A stretch of DNA of 64,000 nt from Streptomyces sp. NBC_01197 (GTDB taxonomy: Bacteria > Actinomycetota > Actinomycetes > Streptomycetales > Streptomycetaceae), in assembly GCF_036010505.1 (NCBI RefSeq), contig NZ_CP108569.1:3102001-3166000 (forward strand), in the 5' to 3' direction. The notes below the pieces were generated by a model, which did no database searches, had not been told where the DNA came from, and saw nothing but the letters and a program-made list of their open reading frames with translations. A program made the translations under genes and the position numbers. Within the stretch, counting starts at the first letter, position 1. Each line of letters begins with the position of its first letter. Shown in pieces: positions 51,351 to 59,852 of the stretch.

Positions 51351-52529
51351 TCAGAAGCGCATGGGCTGCGGGGCGTCGCGTCGGGCCGGGTCCGGGCCGT
51401 CGAACTCGCGGACGATCTCGTACTGCGTGTTGCGCTCGACCGGGCGGAAGCCCGCGTCACGGATGAGTTCGAGCAGGTCCTCGCGGCCGAGCTTGTTCGG
51501 CGTGCCGTAGTTGTCGGCGTCGTGGGTGATCTTGTACTCGACCACCGAGCCGTCCATGTCGTCGGCGCCGTGCTGCAGCGCGAGCTGCGAGGTCTGGACG
51601 CCGTGCATGGGCCAGAAGACCTTCACGTGCGGGACGTTGTCGAAGAGCAGCCGGGAGACCGCGAAGGTCTTCAGCGCCTCGGCGCCGGTCGCCATCGTGG
51701 TGCGCGCCTGGAGCTTGTTGCGGACCTTGCCGTCCTTCATGTCCACGAAGTCGTGCTGGTAGCGCAGCGGGATGAAGACCTGGAAGCCGCCGGTCTCGTC
51801 CTGGAGTTCACGCAGCCGCAGTACGTGGTCCACGCGGTGGCGCGGCTCCTCGATGTGGCCGTACAGCATCGTCGCCGGGGTCTTGAGACCCTTCTCGTGG
51901 GCGAGGCGGTGGATGCGCGACCAGTCCTCCCAGTGGGTCGAGTGGTCGACGATGTGCTGCCGGACCTCCCAGTCGAAGATCTCTGCGCCGCCACCGGTGA
52001 GCGATTCGAGGCCGGCCTCGATCAGCTCGTCCAGGATCTCCGAAGCGGAGAGCCCTGAGATTGTCTCGAAGTGGTGGATCTCCGTCGCGGTGAACGCCTT
52101 GAGGGCGACCTGCGGGAGGGCTTCCTTCAGCGCGCTGAGCGAGCGCGGGTAGTAACGCCACGGCAGCGTCGGGTGGAGCCCGTTGACGATGTGCAGCTCG
52201 GTGAGGTTGTCGCCCTCCATCGCCTTGGCGAGGCGGACGGCCTCCTCGATGCGCATCGTGTACGCGTCCTTCTCGCCCGGCTTGCGCTGGAACGAGCAGT
52301 AGGCGCACGAGGCAGTGCACACATTGGTCATGTTGAGGTGCCGGTTGACGTTGAAGTGGACAACGTCGCCGTTCTTGCGCGTACGCACCTCGTGGGCGAG
52401 GCCGCCGAGCCAGGCCAGGTCGTCCGTCTCGTAGAGCGCGACGCCGTCCTCACGGGTCAGCCGCTCACCGGCCCGGACCTTCGCCTCGATCTCGCGCTTG
52501 AGGCCTACATCGTTGATCGACGCAGTCAT
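51351..52529 (-). CDS. mqnE: Aminofutalosine synthase MqnE (radical SAM)
   Basis: A 392-residue radical SAM enzyme adding an adenosyl radical to 3-enolpyruvylbenzoate to form aminofutalosine, the step after MqnA. The cluster cysteines are Cys71, Cys75 and Cys78 (CTASCAYCSFQR). Also seen: HIVNGLHPTLPWRYY, SLTGGGAEIFDWEVRQ, TPATMLYGHIEEPRHRVDH and FWPMHG. ATG 52529 gives the family start (MTASINDVGLKREIE). Regulation may involve the Lrp-type gene just upstream on the same strand. Confidence 0.95.
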   Translation of the reverse strand: MTASINDVGLKREIEAKVRAGERLTREDGVALYETDDLAWLGGLAHEVRTRKNGDVVHFNVNRHLNMTNVCTASCAYCSFQRKPGEKDAYTMRIEEAVRLAKAMEGDNLTELHIVNGLHPTLPWRYYPRSLSALKEALPQVALKAFTATEIHHFETISGLSASEILDELIEAGLESLTGGGAEIFDWEVRQHIVDHSTHWEDWSRIHRLAHEKGLKTPATMLYGHIEEPRHRVDHVLRLRELQDETGGFQVFIPLRYQHDFVDMKDGKVRNKLQARTTMATGAEALKTFAVSRLLFDNVPHVKVFWPMHGVQTSQLALQHGADDMDGSVVEYKITHDADNYGTPNKLGREDLLELIRDAGFRPVERNTQYEIVREFDGPDPARRDAPQPMRF

Positions 52530-52641
52530 GTGCGGCCGCCTCCCATATGCGTACGTAAACAACCAGCCAACCGTACTCCCCCGTCCGCGCGGCGCCGGGA
52601 CCCGGCTGGCAACCGGCTCGCACCCGGCAGCGGGGGCCGGG

Positions 52642-53097
52642 TCAGCTCGGCTCGGGCAGCTCTCCGACGCGGTTCTCCCACTTGGTGGAGAGGACGATCG
52701 TGGTGCGGGTCCGGGAGACGCCGCGGGTGCCGCTGAGCCGGCGGATCGTGCGCTCCAGGCCGTCCACGTCGTCGACCCTGACCTTGAGCATGTACGAGTC
52801 GTCGCCCGCGATGAACCAGGCGTCCTCGATCTCGGCCAGGTCCTTGAGCCGGTGGGCGACGTCCTCGTGGTCGGCGGCGTCCGAGAGCGAGATACCGATG
52901 AGCGCGGTCACCCCGAGGCCGAGGGACTTGGCGTCGACGGTGGCGCGGTAACCGGTGATCACGCCGGCTGCCTCAAGGCGGTTGATGCGGTCGGTGACGC
53001 TGGGCCCGGAGAGCCCCACGAGCCGGCCGAGCTCGGCGTAGGAGGCCCTGCCGTTCTCCCGCAGCGCCTGGATGAGCTGCCTGTCCACCGCGTCCAT
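52642..53097 (-). CDS. Lrp/AsnC-family transcriptional regulator
   Basis: A 151-residue regulator: HTH DAVDRQLIQALRENGRASYAELGRLVGLSGPSVTDRINRLEAAGVI in outline and a C-terminal RAM ligand-binding domain (ALIGISLSDAADHEDVAHRL, VDDVDGLERTIRRL). ATG 53097 is chosen since it starts at the family boundary and has GAAGG ten bases upstream; ATG 53115 would be nearly leaderless. It lies inside the menaquinone cluster between mqnE and ubiX and may control it, responding to an amino acid (inference). Confidence 0.9.
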   Translation of the reverse strand: MDAVDRQLIQALRENGRASYAELGRLVGLSGPSVTDRINRLEAAGVITGYRATVDAKSLGLGVTALIGISLSDAADHEDVAHRLKDLAEIEDAWFIAGDDSYMLKVRVDDVDGLERTIRRLSGTRGVSRTRTTIVLSTKWENRVGELPEPS

Positions 53098-53156
53098 ACT
53101 GTTGAAGCCTTCCATTGTTCAGCAATATCGCGAGTTTACGTCTAGAATCTAAGGCG

Positions 53157-53176
53157 CGCAGGGAAAACGCCCTGCG
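53157..53176. promoter_or_regulatory. Small hairpin in the leader of the 45-residue gene
   Basis: CGCAGGG (53157-53163), loop AAAACG, CCCTGCG (53170-53176), just upstream of the small gene's AGGAG; it may affect its translation or be part of the divergent control region. Confidence 0.4.
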
Positions 53177-53194
53177 AATCTTCCATCAGGAGTG

Positions 53195-53332
53195 ATGTTC
53201 ACCGTGTACACGATCGAGATGGCCTACGCCCGCATGCGTGAGCTGCAGGACCAGGCCAACCGTTCACGTGACCAGCGGCTCGCCGCCGCAGCCCCGGCCC
53301 GCCGTACGAAGCGGCACGCCAAGAAGCGCTGA
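53195..53332 (+). CDS. Conserved-looking 45-residue basic protein
   Basis: The frame encodes MFTVYTIEMAYARMRELQDQ, then an Arg/Ala-rich tail ending in RHAKKR. The YTIEMAxARMRE start is one I remember from many Streptomyces small proteins of unknown role. AGGAG at 53188-53192 is too close for ATG 53195, so GTG 53204 (MYTIEMA) may be the true start. It lies divergent from the Lrp gene and within the menaquinone cluster; a small hairpin precedes it. Confidence 0.6.
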   Translation: MFTVYTIEMAYARMRELQDQANRSRDQRLAAAAPARRTKRHAKKR

Positions 53333-53364
53333 CCGGCCGCCGGGACCTGGCCCGGCACAGTGCA

Positions 53365-54072
53365 TCAGCTGTCCTTGCGGGAGCCACCGAGCTCTCCCTC
53401 CCAGCGGCGGTACAGCCGGTGCGGCACCCCTGCCGCGTCGAGCGCCCGGCCCGCGACGAAGTCCACCAGGTCCTGGATGTGCGTCGCACCCGCGTAGAAC
53501 GCCGGAGAGGCGGGCAGCACCACGGCGCCCGCCTCGTCCAGGGACACCAGGTGGCGCAGCGTCTGACCGTTGAGCGGGGTCTCCCGCACCGCCACCACCA
53601 GCGGGCGCCGCTCCTTGAGCGTCACGCTCGCCGCCCGCTGGAGCAGGTCCTTCGAGAGCCCGAGCGCGACCCCGGCCACGCAGGCGGTGGACGCCGGGAC
53701 GATGATCATGCCCTTGACCGGGTACGAACCGGAGGACGGCCCGGCGGCCAGATCCCCGGCGGCCCAGTGCCGTACCGCTCCGGTCCCCTCCGCGAAGAGG
53801 CCCGGGTCCACCGCGAAGGTGTCCGGCTTCCCGTCCGCGCCCCTGGCCAGCCAGGCCCGCAGGTCCTCCGGCCAGTGCGCGTCGCGGAAGGCGATCCCGG
53901 TCTCGTCCAGCAGGGTCAGCCGCGACGAGCGGCTGACCACCAGGTCCACGGCCTCGCCCGCGTCGAGCAGCCCGCGGAGCACGGACGCCGCATAGGGCGT
54001 ACCGGACGCCCCGGAGACCCCGACGATCCACGGCCGCCGCGGCTGCTGATTGTGTACATTCACGCGCTCCAC
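53365..54072 (-). CDS. ubiX: UbiX-family flavin prenyltransferase
   Basis: A 235-residue flavoprotein that attaches a dimethylallyl group to FMN, making prenyl-FMN for the UbiD-type decarboxylase encoded nearby. Landmarks: VGVSGASGTPYAASVLRGLL, KGMIIVPASTACVAGVALGLSKDLLQRAASVTLKERRPLVVAVRETPLN in outline, and DFVAGRALDAAG. Together with the UbiA and UbiD genes it serves the late futalosine pathway. Length is slightly above typical because of an insert at about 65-105. Confidence 0.9.
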   Translation of the reverse strand: MERVNVHNQQPRRPWIVGVSGASGTPYAASVLRGLLDAGEAVDLVVSRSSRLTLLDETGIAFRDAHWPEDLRAWLARGADGKPDTFAVDPGLFAEGTGAVRHWAAGDLAAGPSSGSYPVKGMIIVPASTACVAGVALGLSKDLLQRAASVTLKERRPLVVAVRETPLNGQTLRHLVSLDEAGAVVLPASPAFYAGATHIQDLVDFVAGRALDAAGVPHRLYRRWEGELGGSRKDS

Positions 54073-54151
54073 GTGTCCGAGCCTATCCGGGCCCGTCCGG
54101 CAGGCCGGAGACGGGAGGCGGGTCGCCGACGGGGGGCAGGCCGGACGGGTG

Positions 54152-55057
54152 TCACACCGTCAGGCCCCGCACCAGCAGATCGAGCAGGGCGCACACGAAC
54201 AGGGCGATCCCGATGAAGCCGTTGACCGAGAAGAAGGCCCGGTTCAGCCGGGACAGGTCGTGCGGCTTCACGACGTTGTGCTCGTAGACGAAGGCCACCG
54301 CGACGATCACCAGGCCGGCCCAGAAGAACGCCCCGGCGTCCGTCGCCACCCCGTACCAGACCAGCAGGGCCGTGGTCACCGCGTGGCAGGCGCGGGCGCC
54401 GTACAGGGCCGCCGGGATGCCGAAGCGGGCCGGCACCGACTTCACTCCGTGGGCCCGGTCCGCCTGGACGTCCTGGCAGCCGAAGATCAGGTCGAAGCCG
54501 CCGATCCAGATACCGACCGCGAGGCCGAGGATGACCGCGTCCCAGGACCACTGGCCGGTGATCGCCAGCCAGGCGCCGACCGGGCCGATGGCCTGGGCGA
54601 GGCCGAGGATCGCGTGCGGGAAGTTGGTGAAGCGCTTCCCGTACGGATAGACCACCATCGGGATGACCGCGATGGGCGCGAGCGCCAGGCAGAGCGGGTT
54701 CAGCGCCGCCGCCGCACCGAGGAAGACGACGACCGCGACCAGCGCGCCCGTCCAGGCCGACTTCACCGAGACCGCGCCGGTGACCAGTTCGCGGGATGCG
54801 GTGCGCGGGTTCCGGGCGTCGATCTCGCGGTCGATGATGCGGTTGCAGGCCATCGCGAAAGTACGGAGACCGACCATCGCGATCGTCACCAGGAGCAGCC
54901 GCCCCCAGTGGATGTTGCCGTCAAGCCGGTACATCGCGGTCAGCGCGGCGATGTATGCGAAAGGCAGCGCGAAGACCGAGTGCTCGATCATCACCAGGCG
55001 GAGGAACGCCTTGGTCCTGCCCGGTTGTTGCGGCAGCGCGGCGGCGGATGCGCTCAC
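54152..55057 (-). CDS. mqnP: UbiA-family prenyltransferase MqnP
   Basis: A 301-residue polyprenyltransferase with about eight or nine membrane helices. The two Asp-rich motifs are NRIIDREIDARNPRTASRE and DLIFGCQDVQADRAHG. It prenylates a 1,4-dihydroxy-6-naphthoate-type intermediate in menaquinone synthesis. GTG 55057 overlaps the UbiD stop by four bases (GTGA), showing coupling with the decarboxylase. A longer open frame to 55162 is an artefact of overlap. Confidence 0.9.
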   Translation of the reverse strand: MSASAAALPQQPGRTKAFLRLVMIEHSVFALPFAYIAALTAMYRLDGNIHWGRLLLVTIAMVGLRTFAMACNRIIDREIDARNPRTASRELVTGAVSVKSAWTGALVAVVVFLGAAAALNPLCLALAPIAVIPMVVYPYGKRFTNFPHAILGLAQAIGPVGAWLAITGQWSWDAVILGLAVGIWIGGFDLIFGCQDVQADRAHGVKSVPARFGIPAALYGARACHAVTTALLVWYGVATDAGAFFWAGLVIVAVAFVYEHNVVKPHDLSRLNRAFFSVNGFIGIALFVCALLDLLVRGLTV

Positions 55058-56511
55058 AGGCCGTACTCCTTCCAGCGCTTCGTCACCCGGTCGGCGACAG
55101 CAGGGTCGGACCGCACCATCTCGGGCCAGCCGCCGTCCCGGGTGTAGCCCTCCTCGGGCCATTTCCTGGTGGCGTCGATACCGGCCTTGCCGCCCCAGAA
55201 CTGCTGGTAGGAAGCGTGGTCGAGATGGTCGACCGGGCCTTCGGCGACGGTCAGGTCACGTGCGTAGTCCGTGTTGCCGAGGGCCCGCCAGGACACCTCG
55301 TGCAGATCGTGCACATCGCAGTCCGCGTCCACCACGACGATCAGTTTGGTGAGCGACATCATGTGCGCGCCCCAGACGGCGTGCATCACCTTCTGGGCGT
55401 GCTTCGGGTACTTCTTGTCGATCGAGACGATCGCGCAGTTGTGGAAGCCGCCCGACTCGGGCAGGTGGTAGTCCACGATGTCCGGAATGATGATCTTGAG
55501 CAGCGGCAGGAAGAAGCGTTCCGTCGCCCTGCCCAGCGGGCCGTCCTCGGTCGGCGGACGGCCGACGACGATCGACTGGAGCAGCGGACGCCGGCGCATG
55601 GTGACGCAGTCGATCGTCAGTGCGGGGAACGGTTCCTGCGGGGTGTAGAAGCCGGTGTGGTCGCCGAAGGGGCCCTCGGGCAGCGTCTCGCCCGGCTCCA
55701 GCCAGCCCTCCAGGACGACTTCGGCCTGGGCGGGGACCTGGAGCGGGACCGTCCTGCAGTCGACCATCTCGATCCGCTTGCCCTGCACGAAGCCGGCGAA
55801 GAGGTACTCGTCGATGTCCTCGGGGAGCGGGGCCGTGGAGGCGTAGGTCACGGCGGGCGGCGCGCCGAAGGCGATGGCGACGGGCAGCCGCTCGCCCTTC
55901 CTGGCGGCCACCGCGTAGTGGTTGCGGCTGTCCTTGTGGATCTGCCAGTGCATCCCGATGGTGCGCTTGTCGTGGCGCTGGAGCCGGTAGAGGCCGAGAT
56001 TGCGGACCCCGGTCTCGGGATGCCTGGTGTGCGTGAGCCCCAGGTTGAAGAAGGAGCCGCCGTCCTCGGGCCAGGTGAAGAGCGCCGGGAGCCGGTCGAG
56101 GTCCACGTCGTCGCCGGTCAGGACCACTTCCTGGACCGGGGCGGCCTCCGTCTTCACCTTCTTCGGCGGTACGTGGACCATCGTGCCCAGCTTGCCGAAG
56201 GCCTCCCGTACGCCGACGAAGCCCTGCGGCAGCTGGGGCTTGAGCAGGCCGCCGATCCGGTCGCTGATCTCGTCGTACGAGCTGAGGCCGAGAGCCTTGA
56301 GCAGCCGCCGGTCGGTGCCGAACACGTTCATCGCCAGGGGCATCGACGCACCCTTGACGTTCTCGAAGAGCAGGGCCGGGCCGCCCGCCTTGTTGACGCG
56401 GTCGACGATCTCCCCGACCTCCAGGTGGGGGTCGACCTCGACCTTGATGCGCTTGAGGTCGCCGTCGCGCTCCAGCGCCCTGAGCAGCGAGCGAAGATCG
56501 TCGTAAGCCAT
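55054..56511 (-). CDS. UbiD-family menaquinone biosynthesis decarboxylase
   Basis: A 485-residue prenyl-FMN-dependent decarboxylase acting on the 6-carboxyl of the naphthoate intermediate. Seen: MAYDDLRSLLRALERDGDLKRI, GMHWQIHKDSRNHYA, LPVAIAFGAPPAVTYAS, the E(X)nP region (WLEPGETLPEGPFGDHTGFY), and IVVVDADCDVHDLHEVSWRAL in outline. ATG 56511 starts at the family boundary. First gene of the UbiD-mqnP-ubiX run; ubiX supplies its cofactor. Confidence 0.92.
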   Translation of the reverse strand: MAYDDLRSLLRALERDGDLKRIKVEVDPHLEVGEIVDRVNKAGGPALLFENVKGASMPLAMNVFGTDRRLLKALGLSSYDEISDRIGGLLKPQLPQGFVGVREAFGKLGTMVHVPPKKVKTEAAPVQEVVLTGDDVDLDRLPALFTWPEDGGSFFNLGLTHTRHPETGVRNLGLYRLQRHDKRTIGMHWQIHKDSRNHYAVAARKGERLPVAIAFGAPPAVTYASTAPLPEDIDEYLFAGFVQGKRIEMVDCRTVPLQVPAQAEVVLEGWLEPGETLPEGPFGDHTGFYTPQEPFPALTIDCVTMRRRPLLQSIVVGRPPTEDGPLGRATERFFLPLLKIIIPDIVDYHLPESGGFHNCAIVSIDKKYPKHAQKVMHAVWGAHMMSLTKLIVVVDADCDVHDLHEVSWRALGNTDYARDLTVAEGPVDHLDHASYQQFWGGKAGIDATRKWPEEGYTRDGGWPEMVRSDPAVADRVTKRWKEYGL

Positions 56512-56686
56512 GCGGTCCAGTCTGTCATCCCCAGCGGTGAAGCCGGAGCCCGCCATGTGCCGGGCGGGACGGAGGACCGGCGGGCGGCGGCGAGCGGCGC
56601 GGCGGCCGGTGTCCGACCGTTACCCTGTGGCCGTCATCGGGGCGTTGCGGACGTCTCGCAGCCATTCCCGGGGGGAACGTTCGACC

Positions 56687-57079
56687 ATGCTCAGGTATCT
56701 GCCCTTCCTGCTGGTCCTGGCGCTGTGGGTCTACGCCTTCATCGACTGCCTGAACACGCCGGAGGAGGAGGTCCGCGGTCTGCCCAAGGTCGTGTGGGTC
56801 CTCATCATCCTGATCTTCGGCGAGGTGCTCGTCGGCCCCATCGCCTGGATCGTGGCGGGCCGGACCCGGCGCGGGGCGAGCGCCGCCGGTGGCGCGCCCG
56901 CCGGACGGCAGCGCGGCGGGCGGGCCGCCTGGACGGCGCCGGACGACAATCCGGAGTTCCTCAACAGCCTGCGCGAGGGGAACAAGAAGGACGAGTCGCT
57001 GCTCAAGGACTGGGAGGCGGACCTGCGCCGCCGTGAGAACGAGCTGCGCCGCCGCGAGAGCGGCGAGGACGTGACCTGA
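56687..57079 (+). CDS. PLDc_N-domain small membrane protein
   Basis: A 130-residue protein: two helices, LRYLPFLLVLALWVYAFIDCL and PKVVWVLIILIFGEVLVGPIAWIV, in the PLDc_N arrangement (cardiolipin-synthase N-terminal type) without the catalytic domain, then a disordered Arg/Gly part and a charged DNPEFLNSL...LKDWEADLRRRENELRRRE coil. ATG 56687 follows GGGGGGAAC. Function unknown; such proteins are common in actinomycetes. Confidence 0.85.
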   Translation: MLRYLPFLLVLALWVYAFIDCLNTPEEEVRGLPKVVWVLIILIFGEVLVGPIAWIVAGRTRRGASAAGGAPAGRQRGGRAAWTAPDDNPEFLNSLREGNKKDESLLKDWEADLRRRENELRRRESGEDVT

Positions 57080-57112
57080 CCGCCGGGCGGACGGCCGGAG
57101 AGGGTGGTGCGG

Positions 57113-57655
57113 GTGGACAGGACAGAGCGGGTGAACACGGTGCGGCAGTACGGAGACCAGGGCTTCCCGGACCGCGCTCTGGCGCAGCGGTGGCTGGCCA
57201 CGGCGGTCGCCGAGGCGCGGGCCGGGCTCGCGGAGGGCGGCATTCCGATCGGGGCCGCGCTGTACGGGGCGGACGGCACGCTGCTTGGCCGCGGGCACAA
57301 CCGGCGGGTCCAGGACGGCGATCCCTCGACGCACGCTGAGACGTCCGCCTTCCGAGCGGCGGGGCGGCAGCGGTCGTACCGGGGCACGACCATGGTCACC
57401 ACCCTCTCGCCCTGCTGGTACTGCAGCGGTCTGGTCCGGCAGTTCGGGATCTCCCGGCTGGTGGTCGGCGAAGCCGCCACCTTCCACGGCGGCCACGACT
57501 GGCTGGCGGAGCACGGGGTGCGGGTCGTCGTGCTCGACGACGCCGAATGCACGGGGCTCATGCGGGACTTCATCGCCCGCAGCCCGGAGCTCTGGAGCGA
57601 GGACATCGGCGAGGACAGCAGCACCGGCACCGGCGAGGACGTCGTCGCGGAGTGA
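57113..57655 (+). CDS. Nucleoside/cytosine deaminase, CMP/dCMP-deaminase fold
   Basis: A 180-residue zinc hydrolase: GIPIGAALYGADGTLLGRGHN, the zinc motif with His74 and catalytic Glu76 (HAE), and TLSPCWYC (Cys101, Cys104). The end, FIARSPELWSEDIG, matches yeast-type cytosine deaminase (Fcy1-like). It probably deaminates cytosine or a related base. GTG 57113 is placed nine bases after GGAGAGG; GTG 57104 and 57131 are alternatives. Confidence 0.86.
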   Translation: MDRTERVNTVRQYGDQGFPDRALAQRWLATAVAEARAGLAEGGIPIGAALYGADGTLLGRGHNRRVQDGDPSTHAETSAFRAAGRQRSYRGTTMVTTLSPCWYCSGLVRQFGISRLVVGEAATFHGGHDWLAEHGVRVVVLDDAECTGLMRDFIARSPELWSEDIGEDSSTGTGEDVVAE

Positions 57656-57764
57656 GGGGCGCCCTCCGCTTCCCGGCGTCCGAAAGCCTATGCCCCTCCC
57701 AACCCACCCTCGGTAAGCTGATGTTGACGCAGTGACATCTGCGCACACCGGCGTGGGAGGTGCT

Positions 57765-59852
57765 GTGGAAAGGGAGTTGTACGCACGGGGCGGTCTCCTC
57801 CACGGTCTCGCACCACGGCTCATCGGCCTGCCGCCGCACGGCTTCCAGCAGACACCCGTCGAGGCGTTCGGTGGCCGCCGGGACGACCTGCCGGTGACCG
57901 TCCTCACCGGTGGACGCGGCATGGGCAAGACCGTCGTACTCAAACAGCTCCGCACCAACTACCGCGGCCGCACCCCCGTAGCGCTCATCGACTGCGAGCA
58001 CCCGGACTTCGCGGCGCTCCCGTCAGGACACCGGCGCGCCCCCTTCTGGTCCCCGGCCACCGAGGCGCTCTCCGTACTCGGGGAGCAGCTGGGCCCGGCC
58101 GTACGGGGCGCCGGAGCCATAGAGTTCCCCCGGCTGGCCGCCGGTCTGATGGCCATCGCCTCCACCGGGTGGGACCCGAACAACAGCCAGCAGGTGCACG
58201 ACGAGGCGCTGCGGCTCGGCCTCCTCGTCGAGTCGGGGGCCCGGCTCAAGGGCCTGGGCAAGGGCTGGCTCGTCAAGCTCACCGCGAAGTTCGCCGCGCT
58301 GTGGACGGGCGCGCCGCCCGGTCTCGACGTCATCGTGGAGACCACCGTCGAGACCCTGCTCGAAGACCTCTTCGACCGGGGCCAGCGCGCCGCGGCCAAC
58401 TGGTACGGGGACTACCCGGGCGCCGGAGGCCACGCCAAGCGCGGGCTGAATCTGCTGGCCCTGCAGTTCCACCGGCAGCGAGACAGCGACGCCCGTGCGC
58501 TCGCCGAGCGGCATCTCGTCGGGGCGCTCCGCGCCGATCTGCGGGCCGCCTACCAGGGGATGGGGCGGCTGCGCCGGGTCGGCAGGCCGCTGGTCCTGCT
58601 CGACAACGTGCAGGCGCCGCTGGGCCGCAGGCTCCTTGAGCCGGTGCTGCGCGACCGGGCGGCGGGCCGTCTTGACCAGGTCGTCTTCATCGGCACGCTG
58701 CGCGGTGACGACCATCCGGCGCTGCACTCGGCCGAGCGGTGCCTGCTGCCCGAGGTGACCCACTCCACCCCCTGGACGCGGGGGACCGAGGTCGCGTCGG
58801 GCGCGCTCACCGTGCAGCTGACGGAGCTGGGCCCGGAGCATGTGAGCCAGCTGCTCGACCACGAGGACCCGGGGATGCGCACCCCGCCGCTGCTGGCCCG
58901 CTCCATCCACCGGCTGACCGGCGGGCGCCCGCTCGGGGTGGCGCTGCTGACGAAGGCCGCCGGACAGGCGGCCGCCCGGCTCACCGTGCCGGCCGACGAC
59001 GGCCTCGACGACCTCACCCCGGGCGTGCTGCTCTCGCTGCCCGTCGCGCTGCGCGAGGACGAGCCGGGCCGCCCGACCGTGACCGAGCTGCTCCAGCAGC
59101 TGGTGCCTCCGGCCAGGCTCGACCGGCTCGCCGTGCTGGCCGCAGCGCACAGCACGGCGGACGCCGAAGTGCTCGCAACCGCCCGGCTCGACCACGACGG
59201 CGGCCGGGCCGGCGTCCTGCCGATGCGCGATCTGCTGGCCGACGAGTGCTGGCCGGCCGCGCCCGACCACTTCGTCGGCGACCCGTTCCTGCGCACCCTG
59301 CTGCTGCACCGGCTGCGCCACCCCGCCGGGGAGTCCTCCTCGGCCTCGGGGCTCTGGCGCGAGGTCCAGGAGACGATGCGGGACCACTGCGCGGGGCTGG
59401 CCCCGCGCCGCCTCCACCACGAGCTGGCGCTCGGCACCACCGAGAACGCCGTCGCGCATCTGCGGGACACCTTCCGCGAAGCAGACGCCGCCGGCTGGCT
59501 CGACGAGCTGCGCTTCATCGCGTCGGCTCCGCACTTCGCGGAGCACGACGTACGGCGCGCGGTGGCGCTGGGGCGGACCGACGCCGAGCAGCAGCCTCCG
59601 GCCGGCACCGACCGCATGTTCCATCTGCGCATCCGCCGACTGCTGTACTGCGTCTGGCAGTTGACCGACCTGCTGGCGCTGCCCGACGGGGGGCTCACGG
59701 AGAAGATGGGTGACGAGCTGGCCCAGCTGTCGGCGCTGCATCCGACCGGCAACGAAGTGCTCTGGCACGCCTCCAGGACTTGGCCGTCGGCCGTCCGGGA
59801 GTGGCGGAGCCCGGACCGTACCGCTAGCGACCCAGGGGGCGTCACGCCGTGA
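57765..59852 (+). CDS. P-loop NTPase coupled to a tethered periplasmic-binding protein
   Basis: A 695-residue cytosolic protein. Walker A TGGRGMGKT (Lys55), a probable Walker B RPLVLLDN near residue 285, and LTGGRPLGVALL resembling the GLPLA-type motif of AAA+/STAND ATPases, then a long helical C-terminal half. No sensor or TPR repeat is recognised. GTG 57765 follows GGGAGG by four bases; GTG 57732 is a longer alternative. The next gene starts inside its stop (GTGA), so the two proteins very likely work together, perhaps as a cell-surface sensing or transport module of unknown type. Confidence 0.8.
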   Translation: MERELYARGGLLHGLAPRLIGLPPHGFQQTPVEAFGGRRDDLPVTVLTGGRGMGKTVVLKQLRTNYRGRTPVALIDCEHPDFAALPSGHRRAPFWSPATEALSVLGEQLGPAVRGAGAIEFPRLAAGLMAIASTGWDPNNSQQVHDEALRLGLLVESGARLKGLGKGWLVKLTAKFAALWTGAPPGLDVIVETTVETLLEDLFDRGQRAAANWYGDYPGAGGHAKRGLNLLALQFHRQRDSDARALAERHLVGALRADLRAAYQGMGRLRRVGRPLVLLDNVQAPLGRRLLEPVLRDRAAGRLDQVVFIGTLRGDDHPALHSAERCLLPEVTHSTPWTRGTEVASGALTVQLTELGPEHVSQLLDHEDPGMRTPPLLARSIHRLTGGRPLGVALLTKAAGQAAARLTVPADDGLDDLTPGVLLSLPVALREDEPGRPTVTELLQQLVPPARLDRLAVLAAAHSTADAEVLATARLDHDGGRAGVLPMRDLLADECWPAAPDHFVGDPFLRTLLLHRLRHPAGESSSASGLWREVQETMRDHCAGLAPRRLHHELALGTTENAVAHLRDTFREADAAGWLDELRFIASAPHFAEHDVRRAVALGRTDAEQQPPAGTDRMFHLRIRRLLYCVWQLTDLLALPDGGLTEKMGDELAQLSALHPTGNEVLWHASRTWPSAVREWRSPDRTASDPGGVTP

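Noticed and set aside
58023..59768. Second long minus-strand open frame (581 codons) in the NTPase gene
   Set aside because: Antisense shadow with low-complexity Arg/Gln/Gly composition.
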